From the NCBI GenBank assembly GCA_946560065.1, contig CAMNUE010000005.1, positions 39,987 through 103,986 on the forward strand: a DNA stretch of 64,000 bases, in the 5' to 3' direction. Of this stretch, positions 8,596-17,389 are shown in pieces. The DNA is from an uncultured bacterium. GTDB lineage: Bacteria; Bacillota_I; Bacilli_A; RF39; UBA660. The notes below the pieces were generated by a model, which saw only the letters and a list, made by a program, of their open reading frames with translations, was not told the DNA's origin and made no database searches. The stretch's first letter is position 1; the number at the start of each line of letters is the position of its first letter. Position numbers and translations under genes: made by a program.

Positions 8596-9948
8596 TTATT
8601 GCCCCTCCGTATTTCTTTCTTTTCTTAAGTTTAGGAAAGTAGATGTATTCTTTTTAAAGAGTAATTCTATTGTTGCAGTTGGTCCACTACGATGTTTTCC
8701 AATAATTAATTCACTGATACTATTATTATCTTCTGTTCTTGCCTCTTTGTTATAGTAGTCATCACGATATAAGAACATAACAATATCGGCATCTTGCTCA
8801 ATTGAACCTGACTCACGTAAGTCACTCATAAGTGGACGTTTATCTTCACGTGCTTCTACTCCACGAGATAACTGCGATAATGCAATTACTGGTACTCCTA
8901 ATTCCATTGCCAAGGTCTTTAAACTTCTTGAAATATCTGATACTTCTTGTTGTCTATTAGTACCATAATTTCTTCCACCTGATATTAATTGAAGGTAGTC
9001 GATTATAACTATACTTAGACCTTTTTCGCTACTGGCAAGACGACGACATTTTGCTCTTATTTCTCCAATAGTAATACCTGGAGTATCATCTATAACCATA
9101 TTGGTATTTGATAATTGAGAAACTGCTTCGTTTATTCGCTTCCAATCTTGATTCATCAAGTTACCTGTTCTTAATTTAAATCCTTCTAACTGACCAAGGG
9201 ATGATAAAATACGCATTGCCAATTGCTCGGCACTCATCTCCAAGTTAAATAAGGCAACTGATTTATCTTGTGTCATAGCTACATGTGTTGCTAAATTTAG
9301 AGCAAATGCTGTTTTTCCCATAGCTGGTCTTGCAGCAATGATGATAAATTCATTAGGATGTAGTCCTGTTGTTATTTTATCAAAGTCATACCATCCTGTT
9401 GCTAGACCTGTTATTTCTCCTTTATTTTCGGATAGTCTCTCTAAATCCTGTTGTGTTTTGGCAAGAACATCTTTAATACTTCTAAATTCACTTGCTTTTC
9501 TATTTTTGACAATACTTAATATTTTCTTTTCAGAATTATCAAGTATTTCGTTTACTGTTTCATCTGTTCTATAACCTTCAGAAGCTATTTCTGTAGCTGT
9601 TTCAATTAGACTTCTCAGAAGTGATGATTCTTCAACACTTTTGATATAAAAATCAACGTTACTAGCAGTTGGTACATAATTTAGTACTTCTGTTAGGTAT
9701 TCTACTCCACCTACTTCTGTTAATTCATTTCGATTTTTTAAATAACTTGTTACTGTTGTAATGTCTATTGGTGTTTTTTCTTCTAAAAGAGATGTCATAG
9801 TAGAAAAAATTTTACCATTTTTCTCATTATAGAATGATTCTGGTGTTAAGCTCTCTGTTGCTTTTTGAAGAGCATTCTTTGATAAGAAGCATGCTCCTAA
9901 AACTGATTCTTCTGCTTCTAAATTATTCGGTAAAACTTTAACTGGCAT
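8596..9948 (-). CDS. dnaB: Replicative DNA helicase
   Basis: Hexameric 5'-3' helicase that unwinds the replication fork (DnaC in Bacillus nomenclature). 450 residues, with the N-terminal DnaB domain (PNNLEAEESVLGACFLS) and the RecA-like C-terminal domain with Walker A ARPAMGKTAFALN (~residue 206), Walker B IVIIDYLQLISG, and VIALSQLSRGVEAREDKRP. No intein or truncation is visible. It follows rplI by 10 bases with a GAGG-type ribosome site. rplI-dnaB is a widely conserved pair. Confidence 0.98.
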   Translation of the reverse strand: MPVKVLPNNLEAEESVLGACFLSKNALQKATESLTPESFYNEKNGKIFSTMTSLLEEKTPIDITTVTSYLKNRNELTEVGGVEYLTEVLNYVPTASNVDFYIKSVEESSLLRSLIETATEIASEGYRTDETVNEILDNSEKKILSIVKNRKASEFRSIKDVLAKTQQDLERLSENKGEITGLATGWYDFDKITTGLHPNEFIIIAARPAMGKTAFALNLATHVAMTQDKSVALFNLEMSAEQLAMRILSSLGQLEGFKLRTGNLMNQDWKRINEAVSQLSNTNMVIDDTPGITIGEIRAKCRRLASSEKGLSIVIIDYLQLISGGRNYGTNRQQEVSDISRSLKTLAMELGVPVIALSQLSRGVEAREDKRPLMSDLRESGSIEQDADIVMFLYRDDYYNKEARTEDNNSISELIIGKHRSGPTATIELLFKKNTSTFLNLRKERNTEGQ

Positions 9949-9958
9949 TCTATCACCT

Positions 9959-10399
9959 CTATTTTATTACGTGTACTTTTACTGTTGCTATTATTTCTGG
10001 ATATAAGTTTATATTTACATTATGAAATCCTAATGATGCAATAGAGTTTGTTAATTCAATTGCACTTTTTTCTATTTTGTAGCCTTGTTTTTGGAGTTCA
10101 TCTTTTATTTGTTTAACACTTATACTTCCAAAAACACGATCCCCTTCACCTGTCTTTACTTTGAATTCTAAAGTTACTTTGGCAAGTTGTTCTTTTAACT
10201 CTTGAGCTGCTTTTTTATTTGCAGCATCTTCTTTTTGTTTTTTTGCTAGTTCACAATTTAATTTATTTAAATTTTCTTTTGTTTTCTTAACTGCATATCC
10301 ATTTTTTATTAAAAAGTTTTCAGCGTAACCATCTTTTACATTCTTTATTTGCCCCTTTTTACCTTGATTCTTTAAATCTTTGATAAAAATTACTTCCAT
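9959..10399 (-). CDS. rplI: 50S ribosomal protein L9
   Basis: Large-subunit protein binding 23S rRNA near the L1 stalk. 146 residues; the N-terminal domain [30 protein letters not shown] carries the conserved GYAENFL signature, followed by the long Lys-rich connecting helix and the C-terminal domain. It starts one base after the DHH phosphodiesterase stop and precedes dnaB, the common gdpP-rplI-dnaB order of Firmicutes. Confidence 0.98.
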   Translation of the reverse strand: MEVIFIKDLKNQGKKGQIKNVKDGYAENFLIKNGYAVKKTKENLNKLNCELAKKQKEDAANKKAAQELKEQLAKVTLEFKVKTGEGDRVFGSISVKQIKDELQKQGYKIEKSAIELTNSIASLGFHNVNINLYPEIIATVKVHVIK

Positions 10400-10400
10400 G

Positions 10401-11387
10401 CTATTCTCCTTCTTCTTTGATTAGTTTCTTTAATGTCTGCTCTACTTTACTGATTGTTGTTTTTTCAAAAGTAGCAGCACCATTGTAGGTGTCTCCACCC
10501 CCGCCTAACTTCACTAAAATTTTGCTTATGTCATAGTTTCCTAAGCTTCTAGCGCTTAAACCTATTGTATCTTTACCTATTTTTCCTAAAACGAATGAGG
10601 CTTCAATGTTATTGAAAAAAAGTAAAGTATCAGCAACTTTTGCTAGGTCTTCTCTTCTAAATTGCATGTGTTGAGTTGCCTTAGTAAAAGCTACTTTTCC
10701 ATCAATTGTTTCTATTCCTGACAACAGTTTCTGACGCTCTGTATATTCATCAATATTTTGCTTTAATAAGTATTGAACTTTTTTTGCACTAGCTCCTAAG
10801 CTTGCCAAATAGTATGAAGCATAATATGTCTCAGCAGTGGTATTTAGTGTATAATTATTGGTGTCTAAAACTATTCCTGATAATAATATAGTTGCATAGT
10901 ATGATTCTAGTTCTACATCATAGTATTCAATCAAACTAGTTATCATTTCGCAAGTACTTGAAACTTTGTTATCATCTATTATAATAGCATCTTTGATAGT
11001 TGTCTTACCCAAGTCATGATGATCTATTATTAATTTATTTTCTATTTTGTTCAATACTTCTTTGCTCTGAACTAAATCTTTTTTATTAGTATCAAGTATT
11101 ATTAATAAATTCTTACTTTTTCGAGGATACAAGTATTCATCTATATTTTCACTTTTTATTATTTCTATGCACCCTTCTAATTCTCTTAAAACCTTTTCAA
11201 CACCTGCTTCATGGTTTTTGTCATCTATAATTAAATAGCAATTTTTCTTTTTTCGCTTAAGAATCATATTCATTCCAATTGAGCTTCCCAGAGCATCTAA
11301 GTCTAGGTTTTTATGAGCCATTAAAAATATGGTCTTTGCATTTTTTATTGCTTTAGTTAATTTTTTTCTTTCTTTTATTATACTCAT
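10401..11387 (-). CDS. Stand-alone DHH-DHHA1 phosphodiesterase at the gdpP position
   Basis: A 328-residue DHH/DHHA1 phosphoesterase. Visible are motif [13 protein letters not shown], the DHH motif [24 protein letters not shown], and the DHHA1 GGGGD motif [14 protein letters not shown] near residue 290. By position (before rplI-dnaB) it corresponds to GdpP, the membrane-bound c-di-AMP phosphodiesterase, but it lacks the N-terminal membrane, PAS and degenerate GGDEF domains. A GGGAGG ribosome site directly before the ATG and a good promoter upstream show that the short form is the genuine gene product. Likely substrates are c-di-AMP or pApA; nanoRNA cleavage is an alternative. Confidence 0.85.
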   Translation of the reverse strand: MSIIKERKKLTKAIKNAKTIFLMAHKNLDLDALGSSIGMNMILKRKKKNCYLIIDDKNHEAGVEKVLRELEGCIEIIKSENIDEYLYPRKSKNLLIILDTNKKDLVQSKEVLNKIENKLIIDHHDLGKTTIKDAIIIDDNKVSSTCEMITSLIEYYDVELESYYATILLSGIVLDTNNYTLNTTAETYYASYYLASLGASAKKVQYLLKQNIDEYTERQKLLSGIETIDGKVAFTKATQHMQFRREDLAKVADTLLFFNNIEASFVLGKIGKDTIGLSARSLGNYDISKILVKLGGGGDTYNGAATFEKTTISKVEQTLKKLIKEEGE

Positions 11388-11414
11388 ATTTCCTCCCTAT
11401 AAAGTACCATTATT

Positions 11415-11443
11415 ATTATATAATAAATAATACTTTTTGTCTA
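11415..11443 (-). promoter_or_regulatory. Promoter of the DHH-rplI-dnaB-ung operon
   Basis: On the minus strand TAGACA (11438-11443) and TATAAT (11415-11420) are separated by 17 bases, about 30 bases before the ribosome site of the DHH gene. The same TAGACA-17-TATAAT pattern precedes rpsF. Confidence 0.8.
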
Positions 11444-11489
11444 ATAAAAGAACGATTGTATAAAACTTGATTTACCGTTGATAATAAAA

Positions 11490-11515
11490 GAAAAGTCACT
11501 TTAAAAAGTGACTTT
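11490..11515 (-). terminator. Terminator of rpsF-ssb-rpsR
   Basis: AAAGTCACTTT and AAAGTGACTTT pair around a short loop, followed on the minus strand by a T-rich stretch (TCTTTT). It lies directly after rpsR. Confidence 0.88.
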
Positions 11516-11521
11516 AATCTA

Positions 11522-11737
11522 TTATCTTGAATAAGGCATTAGTGCGATTGCACGAGCTCTTTTAATTTGTCTTGAAATATATCTTTGATGTAGAGCACAA
11601 TTTCCTGTAACACGTCTTGGTACAATCTTACCTTTTTCATTTACGTATCTTCTTAATGTTTCTGGATCTTTGTAATCAACAGTTTTTCCAGTACACATCA
11701 TACATACTTTTTTCTTTCTACGATTGAATTCTGCCAT
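11522..11737 (-). CDS. rpsR: 30S ribosomal protein S18
   Basis: Small-subunit protein that binds 16S rRNA as a heterodimer with S6. 71 residues; the body [20 protein letters not shown] and the C-terminal [13 protein letters not shown] are family signatures. The N-terminus contains CMMC and a later single Cys, resembling the zinc-binding form of S18. Last gene of the rpsF-ssb-rpsR operon, with a GGAGG ribosome site. Confidence 0.98.
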   Translation of the reverse strand: MAEFNRRKKKVCMMCTGKTVDYKDPETLRRYVNEKGKIVPRRVTGNCALHQRYISRQIKRARAIALMPYSR

Positions 11738-11752
11738 ACTTTATCCTCCTTC

Positions 11753-12235
11753 TTAGAATGGTAATTCGTCATCACTTATTTCGATACTAGCACCGAAATC
11801 TGCAAACGGATTACTGTCTACGTCTGTACCTTTTGGCTCTGGAGCTGGTCCAAAGTCATATGGTGTTGGTCCTGCATTACTAGCAGAACTATTCATATTA
11901 TTAGAATTATTTGAGGAATTTCTTGATCCTAAAAATTCAACGTTATCAGCAATTACTTCTGTTACATATCTCTTTTGACCGTTTTGATCATCATAATTTC
12001 TTGTTTGAATTCTTCCTTCTACTGCACATTGGCTACCTTGTGTAAGATAATTTTTAACATTCTCAGCTTGTTTTCTCCAAACTACTATATTAATGAAGTC
12101 AGCCTCTCTTTCTCCTTGTTGGTTTGAGAAAGGTCTGTTTACTGCAAGAGAGAAAGTTGCAACTGGAGTATTATTACCTGTATATCTTAATTCAGGATCT
12201 CTTGTTAATCTTCCTATTAAAACCACTTTGTTCAT
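11753..12235 (-). CDS. ssb: Single-stranded DNA-binding protein
   Basis: OB-fold protein coating single-stranded DNA in replication, repair and recombination. 160 residues: the OB domain begins MNKVVLIGRLTRDPELRYT and extends to ~residue 105, followed by a Ser/Asn-rich flexible linker and the acidic tip ISDDELPF, the conserved C-terminal peptide that binds partner proteins. Placed between rpsF and rpsR as in most Firmicutes. Confidence 0.98.
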   Translation of the reverse strand: MNKVVLIGRLTRDPELRYTGNNTPVATFSLAVNRPFSNQQGEREADFINIVVWRKQAENVKNYLTQGSQCAVEGRIQTRNYDDQNGQKRYVTEVIADNVEFLGSRNSSNNSNNMNSSASNAGPTPYDFGPAPEPKGTDVDSNPFADFGASIEISDDELPF

Positions 12236-12253
12236 AAATTACCTCTTTTTCTC

Positions 12254-12541
12254 TTAGTCTTCTACTCTTACGATTAGATGACGAAGTAAACTTTCATTAA
12301 TTCTAGCAACACGATTAAATTCTTGTTCAGCTTCATTTCCTGCTTCTACTACAAATAAGTAATAGTAACCAGTGTTGAACTTTTTAATTTCATAAGCTAA
12401 TTCTCTTTGACCCATTGCTTTTTCTTCTAAAACTTTTGCTTTAGCATCTGTTAAAACCTTTTTCATGTTTTCAGCAGTTTTTCTAATTTCAGCTTCTTCC
12501 ATATCTGGTCTAACAATGAACATTATTTCGTATTTATTCAT
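12254..12541 (-). CDS. rpsF: 30S ribosomal protein S6
   Basis: Small-subunit protein, partner of S18. The 95-residue product begins MNKYEIMFIVRPDM and contains GQRELAYEIKKFNTGYYYLF. The frame is open 15 codons further upstream, but the ATG at 12541 is chosen because AGGAGG lies seven bases before it and the family starts there. First gene of rpsF-ssb-rpsR. Its leader holds two short hairpins between the promoter and the ribosome site, in the place where S6:S18 autoregulatory leaders occur; the diagnostic CCG bulge was not identified. Confidence 0.97.
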   Translation of the reverse strand: MNKYEIMFIVRPDMEEAEIRKTAENMKKVLTDAKAKVLEEKAMGQRELAYEIKKFNTGYYYLFVVEAGNEAEQEFNRVARINESLLRHLIVRVED

Positions 12542-12610
12542 TTTTTGCACCTCCTTTTGGACATATAGGCTATCAGTTGATAGCAAGGAGTATTAAAAAT
12601 ACTCGAAGGT

Positions 12611-12639
12611 ATTATATCAAATTAATAATCTTATGTCTA
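12611..12639 (-). promoter_or_regulatory. Promoter of rpsF-ssb-rpsR
   Basis: On the minus strand TAGACA (12634-12639), a 17-base spacer and TATAAT (12611-12616). The ~60-base leader contains GAGTATTTTTAATACTC and GCTATCAACTGATAGC, two perfect stem-loops, before the AGGAGG site, consistent with leader-based control by S6 and S18. Confidence 0.8.
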
Positions 12640-12651
12640 TCTTTTTTGCAA

Positions 12652-13434
12652 TTATTTAGATGTTTTGTAATAAAAACCTACTAAATTTTGGCCTGTAACC
12701 TTTTTTCTTCCTTGATAGTTTCCTGCATGAGAATAATATCTTTCATCTATTATTGTATCATTAGGACTTATTTCAATGTTATTGATGTCAATTGAATTTA
12801 ATTGTCTTGTAATAGCTCTTGGCATATCTATATGGAAAAGGTTGTCTTTCTCTTTTATTATAGAATCTTTCCATACCTCTTCATTAGTTGCCCAATAAGG
12901 ATATTTTTCATAAACATAATTTTCTTTATGAGCACAACTTCCAACATAAACATAAATGTCTTGAAGATTACTGTTGTATTCTTTTTGAAGAGCAAAGATT
13001 GTTTGTTGTGGTAGTAGTCTATTTATGTAAACTGCTCCACAATGAGATAATGCTGTTATTCCTAACCTTCTATCTTCAGCTATTAATATTGGACAGTCAG
13101 CCATTTGATGGGCTAAAACTATTCTTTTATCATTATTTGGTAAAATTATTATGTCTGCCTCTAACTGTTCATACCAAGCGTCTTCTGTTATTTTATTAGG
13201 GTTAAGTACTACATATTGTCCATCTGGATATTCTAAGTTATTAATAGTATTTTTTTGAGTTGCTCGATAAATTTTTTTTCCATCAATATTGTTCTTTTTG
13301 CCAAATTCTATTCTTGTCTTTAAAAATTTTTCATTTATCTCTTCTTGAGACATATTATCAGGATAAAATTTTTTGTTATTGCTCATAATCCCATCTGATA
13401 TGCCCGATTCAAAAATAATTATTTTACTTTCCAT
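12652..13434 (-). CDS. Laccase-domain (YfiH/PgeF, Cu-oxidase_4) protein
   Basis: A ~260-residue member of the YfiH family, described as multicopper polyphenol oxidase and, for several members, purine nucleoside phosphorylase/adenosine deaminase or a peptidoglycan editing factor. The metal-site region is LAHQMADCPILIAEDRRLGITALSHCGAVYINR, comparable to the family's DC..(x)..HAGWRG, and a later Cys is in YVGSCAHKENY. The usual HAGWRG reads SHCGAVY here, so ligands differ. The start is uncertain: ATG 13434 is two bases after the ychF stop, and an in-frame ATG at 13443 overlaps ychF and has a nearer AGG. Co-transcribed with ychF. Confidence 0.75.
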   Translation of the reverse strand: MESKIIIFESGISDGIMSNNKKFYPDNMSQEEINEKFLKTRIEFGKKNNIDGKKIYRATQKNTINNLEYPDGQYVVLNPNKITEDAWYEQLEADIIILPNNDKRIVLAHQMADCPILIAEDRRLGITALSHCGAVYINRLLPQQTIFALQKEYNSNLQDIYVYVGSCAHKENYVYEKYPYWATNEEVWKDSIIKEKDNLFHIDMPRAITRQLNSIDINNIEISPNDTIIDERYYSHAGNYQGRKKVTGQNLVGFYYKTSK

Positions 13435-13435
13435 A

Positions 13436-14536
13436 TTAAACATTGAACCTAAAGTGACAAATATCCCCATCTTGCATTAGGTATTCTTTACCTTCAAGAC
13501 GGGCTTTCCCTGCTTCTTTTACCTTTAATTCATTTCCGCATTCAATCAAATCTTGGTAGGAAATTACTTCTGCTCTGATAAAGCCCTTCTCAAAATCAGT
13601 ATGAATGATTCCTGCACATTGTTTTGCATTCATTCCTTGCTTGAATGTCCAAGCACGAACTTCATCCTTTCCAACAGTGAAATATGTTGCTAAGCCTAGA
13701 ATATCATAGGTTGCAGTGATTAATTTATCTAACCCTGAACCATCTAAACCTAATCCTTCTAACATTTCTTGCTTGTCTTCTTTGCTAAGTTCACTCAATT
13801 CTTCTTCTACTTTAGCACATAGGCTAACAACACGAGCGTTTTCTTTTGATGCATAATCTTTTACCATTTTAACATATTCATTATCAGGATTTCCTAAATC
13901 ACTTTCTTTTACATTAGCTAAATAAATTATTGGTTTCTGAGTTAGAAAGCTATAAGATTTGATTACTTTTTTATCTTCTTCTGATAAACCCAATTGTCTA
14001 ATTGGTTTGTTTTCTAGTAAAGCAGACTTACATTTTTCTAATATTTCTACTTCTAGTATGTCATCTTTATTTTTAGTAGTTCTTGCCTTTTTGGCTACTC
14101 TTTCTAGACGATTATTAATAACGTCTAAGTCTGCGATTGCTAACTCTAGATTTATTGTCTCAATGTCTCTAATTGGATTAATTTCTCCTTCAACATGAAT
14201 AATCTTTCCATCATCAAAACACCTTACTACTTCTACTATTGCATCTACTTCTCTAATATGAGATAAGAATTTATTTCCTAGACCCTCTCCTTTTGAAGCT
14301 CCTTTTACTAATCCTGCAATATCAGTAAACTCATAAGCTGTTGGAATAAAACGATTCGGTTCATACATTTCTTTTAGCTTATCCATTCTTTCGTCAGGAA
14401 CTGTTACTACACCGACATTTGGTTCTATCGTTGCGAATGGATAGTTCTCTGCTAAGATTTTTTGATTTGTAATTGCATTAAATAATGTTGACTTTCCAAC
14501 GTTGGGAAGTCCTACTATACCAGCTGTTAAACTCAT
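13436..14536 (-). CDS. ychF: Obg-like ribosome-binding GTPase/ATPase YchF
   Basis: Conserved P-loop NTPase that prefers ATP and associates with ribosomes, with roles in translation and stress response. 366 residues, full length. G1 is GLPNVGKSTLFNAITN, G3 lies in FTDIAGLVKGASKGEGLGNKFL, and the C-terminal TGS-like domain ends with KARLEGKEYLMQDGDICHFRFNV. A TATAAT -10 lies at 14560-14565 on the minus strand, about 25 bases before the start. Confidence 0.98.
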   Translation of the reverse strand: MSLTAGIVGLPNVGKSTLFNAITNQKILAENYPFATIEPNVGVVTVPDERMDKLKEMYEPNRFIPTAYEFTDIAGLVKGASKGEGLGNKFLSHIREVDAIVEVVRCFDDGKIIHVEGEINPIRDIETINLELAIADLDVINNRLERVAKKARTTKNKDDILEVEILEKCKSALLENKPIRQLGLSEEDKKVIKSYSFLTQKPIIYLANVKESDLGNPDNEYVKMVKDYASKENARVVSLCAKVEEELSELSKEDKQEMLEGLGLDGSGLDKLITATYDILGLATYFTVGKDEVRAWTFKQGMNAKQCAGIIHTDFEKGFIRAEVISYQDLIECGNELKVKEAGKARLEGKEYLMQDGDICHFRFNV

Positions 14537-14730
14537 ATTATTACCTCTTTTCTTTTATTATTATATCATATCAAATGGTCATTTTACAGGTTTCTGAATT
14601 TTAAAACATTATGTACTGTCAATGCTTTAATATCCTTGTTTTTTCTGCATCTGTGTTGTATCTAGGGCATATTATATATTTATTTAGTATTTGGTGCAAG
14701 CAAAACATCTTTTAGTATTTTATTCTAATA

Positions 14731-14770
14731 AAAAAGTAGACCATTGTCTTTTTTTGACTATGTCCACTTT
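14731..14770 (-). terminator. Terminator after the AbgT gene
   Basis: On the minus strand AAAGTGGAC pairs with GTCTACTTT (one G-U pair), with an inner GTC/GAC pair, followed by TTTTTT. It closes the parA-parB-mscS-DUF951-abgT unit. The remaining spacer up to ychF (14537-14730) contains only the ychF promoter region and AT-rich sequence. Confidence 0.75.
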
Positions 14771-14791
14771 TGTGATATTATTTCATATTTT

Positions 14792-16387
14792 TTATAGTGT
14801 TGGATATACTCCTGGTCCTATAGGCAATCCTATTATATACCATCCTACAATAATTAGTATCCAAGTTATAGCAATAAGTAGGAAATATGGAGTTATCATT
14901 CTTAATGATTTCCTAATTGTAAATGGTTTATTTTTATGTAAATTGTAGATATTTAAATAACCTATGTATATAACAAATGATGCTAATAGAGGAGTAAATC
15001 CTTTAGTCATTGAATCTCCTGCTCTCATAACTATTTGAGCAAATTGTGGAGAAATATTAGATTGCATAAACATAGGTACAACTACTGGTGAGAATATCAT
15101 CCATTTACTAGTAGGTGCTGTTAGCAAGAAATTAGATAGTGCTATTAGAAGTAAAGTAACTATAATTAACGGTATTCCACTTAATGTTAGATGTTCTAAT
15201 AAGTTAGCTAACCATGCTGTAACAACATAACCAATATTACTTTTTCTAAATACAGCAATGAATTGTGATACTACAAATATTAAGATAAATATGCTTCCAC
15301 GTTCATTAAATTTCTTACTTGCATTTTCAATTATTTCTTTATCATTCTTTATAGATTTACTTCCTATACCATATGCTACACCTGCTAGCATGAATAGTAG
15401 TGAGACCAGATAAGTAAATCCATCTTGGAAATATGAATTTTCTCCAAATAATTGATTTACATAAGTACTTTCTTTCATATCTAGAAGCATTCCAGAGTAT
15501 GGTAAATTAGGAATTAAGGCATAGATGAATGCAAATAATATCAAGATTGTCATTACAAGTGCAAATCTAAGTCCTCTTTTTTCATACTTATCTGCTTCTA
15601 TTTGCTTTTGTTCTACATCTTCGATGTCTAATAGCTTATATTGTTCTGTCTGAGCTGATTCTTCTTCTCTTTTGTATTTTCCTATTTTTGGAGCAATTAT
15701 TTTTTCAATAACTATTGTTCCTACTATCGAAAGGATTATCGTTGAAACAATAATAAATATCAAATTTGATGTTAGAGCTATATGAGTATTTTCATCGATT
15801 AATGTAGCAGCTACTTTTGTGTAGTCCATTAAGGATACTTCCATTGAACCAACGAATATTGATACTCCATATCCAAATGATACTCCACAGAATGCTGTTA
15901 CTATTCCTAAAATTGGATTCCTGTTATTGATGAAATAAATCAAAGCAACTAATGGTATTAGTATTGCATAACCTACTTCGTTTATTAAGGAAGATATTAT
16001 TGATATAAATATTACTAAAAAAGTTAAAGTTGTTTTTGGAATTTTACTTATATGTCTTTTAGTGAGTGTTTCAATAAAACCCGTTCCTTCTGCAACTGAT
16101 AAACCAATGAGTGATATCAATAACATTCCTAGTGGCCCGAAACTTAAAAAGCTTCTTGCAGCATTACTTATGATAAATTTTATCCCATCAAATGACAGGA
16201 GACTTTCTACTGTTACCAGGGTTGGTTCCAGTTCTTTAGTATTTATATTAATTGTATTATAGGTTGCCTGTGTTTCAAAAGCAGAAAGTATTCCGCTCAT
16301 TACAACGGTTAATAATATAAGAAATAGAAATACTGTAATTGGATGAAAGTAAAATTTTTTTAATTTCAATTTTCTTTTATCGTGCAT
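14792..16387 (-). CDS. AbgT-family transporter
   Basis: A 531-residue polytopic inner-membrane protein of the AbgT family (p-aminobenzoyl-glutamate importers; some members export sulfonamides by proton antiport). It begins with a basic cytoplasmic N-terminus, has about 12 hydrophobic segments, the family regions SFGPLGMLLISLIGLSVAEG, VGYAILIPLVALIYF and the C-terminal TAPTSKWMIFSPVVVPMFM. A cytoplasmic charged loop (KRE-EESAQTEQYK) divides the halves. The substrate cannot be read from sequence. It is downstream of DUF951 and MscS, probably the last gene of the parA operon. Confidence 0.9.
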   Translation of the reverse strand: MHDKRKLKLKKFYFHPITVFLFLILLTVVMSGILSAFETQATYNTININTKELEPTLVTVESLLSFDGIKFIISNAARSFLSFGPLGMLLISLIGLSVAEGTGFIETLTKRHISKIPKTTLTFLVIFISIISSLINEVGYAILIPLVALIYFINNRNPILGIVTAFCGVSFGYGVSIFVGSMEVSLMDYTKVAATLIDENTHIALTSNLIFIIVSTIILSIVGTIVIEKIIAPKIGKYKREEESAQTEQYKLLDIEDVEQKQIEADKYEKRGLRFALVMTILILFAFIYALIPNLPYSGMLLDMKESTYVNQLFGENSYFQDGFTYLVSLLFMLAGVAYGIGSKSIKNDKEIIENASKKFNERGSIFILIFVVSQFIAVFRKSNIGYVVTAWLANLLEHLTLSGIPLIIVTLLLIALSNFLLTAPTSKWMIFSPVVVPMFMQSNISPQFAQIVMRAGDSMTKGFTPLLASFVIYIGYLNIYNLHKNKPFTIRKSLRMITPYFLLIAITWILIIVGWYIIGLPIGPGVYPTL

Positions 16388-16400
16388 TTTTACAACCTCT

Positions 16401-16586
16401 CTAATCTTTTATTTTCTTTAATTTTTTATTAAATTCAATCCTTGGAATTAAGACAGTTCGTCCACAATTAAGACATTTTATCTTAATGTCTGCTCCTACT
16501 CTAACTATTTCCCATTCGTTAGTTCCACAGGGATGCTGTTTTTTCATAACAACGATTGAACCTAGTTGATAATCTTTATTTTCCAT
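16401..16586 (-). CDS. DUF951 small protein
   Basis: A 61-residue protein of the DUF951 family: VVMKKQHPCGTNEWEIVRVG, then IKCLNCGRTVLIPRIEF. Three cysteines (HPCG and CLNC) are the family hallmark and may bind metal. In Firmicutes it regularly sits beside mscS, parB and ychF near the origin, as here; its function is unknown. It overlaps the mscS gene by 11 bases. Confidence 0.9.
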   Translation of the reverse strand: MENKDYQLGSIVVMKKQHPCGTNEWEIVRVGADIKIKCLNCGRTVLIPRIEFNKKLKKIKD

Positions 16587-17388
16587 TATGCACCTCTATT
16601 TGTTGATATGGTATTTTTATTTTTGAATTATCTAGAGCTTTTTTAATTTCTTTTTTTAAATATCTTTCGGTAGCGAACTGTTGCATTGGCTCTGTTTCTA
16701 CTACTATTCGATAAACTACAGCTGAATCTGATAATTCATTTACTCCCCACAATTCTAAATCTTTTGTTGCGTGAGGAATATTACCATTTAATTTTGCAAA
16801 CATTTCGTTAAATGCTTTTTCAATTGTTTCTTCTTTGCACTCGTAAGCAATAGATACATCTACTACTGCTAATGAATTGTTATTACTATAATTAATTAAG
16901 TTATCCATGTAGTGATTAGCAATTATTTTAGTTGCTCCTTTGTAATTTCTAATTCTTGTTGTTCTCAAACCTATAAATACTACTTCACCCATGAAACCAT
17001 CAATTTCTATTGTATCTCCTATCTCGTATGATCCTTCAGTAATAATAGAAAAACCAGCGATTAAATCTTTTGCTAAATCTTGAAATGCTAAACCTATTAA
17101 GGCAGTTCCTATTCCTAGACCAGCTAGAATTGATTTTACATTGATACCAAATTCCGCTAAAATCGCTAAAGCTATGAATATACAGATTGTATATTTTAAG
17201 ATGTTTATTATTAAGGCTCGCAATGTATTAATCTTTTGTTTTTGAATTGCTTTTAAATTTTTCTTATTACTTGTAGCTTTTTCAATTAGTCTTTTTAGAA
17301 CTTTAAATATAATTATTCCAACAATTATGTACACTATTGGAGATATAATGTGTTTTAAATTAATTGTTATTCCTAGAAAATCAAGCAT
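16576..17388 (-). CDS. Small-conductance mechanosensitive channel (MscS family)
   Basis: A 270-residue osmotic safety valve of the MscS family in the inner membrane. Two or three N-terminal membrane segments end in the pore helix AGLGIGTALIGLAFQDLAKD, rich in Gly/Ala packing residues, followed by the beta domain YEIGDTIEIDGFMGEVVFIGLRTTRIRN and the C-terminal alpha-beta domain. This is the minimal three-TM form. It lies one base after parB and overlaps DUF951, an arrangement also found in Bacillus near parB (yyaF/yyaE region). Confidence 0.92.
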   Translation of the reverse strand: MLDFLGITINLKHIISPIVYIIVGIIIFKVLKRLIEKATSNKKNLKAIQKQKINTLRALIINILKYTICIFIALAILAEFGINVKSILAGLGIGTALIGLAFQDLAKDLIAGFSIITEGSYEIGDTIEIDGFMGEVVFIGLRTTRIRNYKGATKIIANHYMDNLINYSNNNSLAVVDVSIAYECKEETIEKAFNEMFAKLNGNIPHATKDLELWGVNELSDSAVVYRIVVETEPMQQFATERYLKKEIKKALDNSKIKIPYQQIEVHNGK

Positions 17389-17389
17389 C

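Noticed and set aside
12652..13470. Longer start of the laccase-domain protein at 13470
   Set aside because: It would extend ~35 bases into ychF, lacks a ribosome site, and the added residues do not resemble the family.
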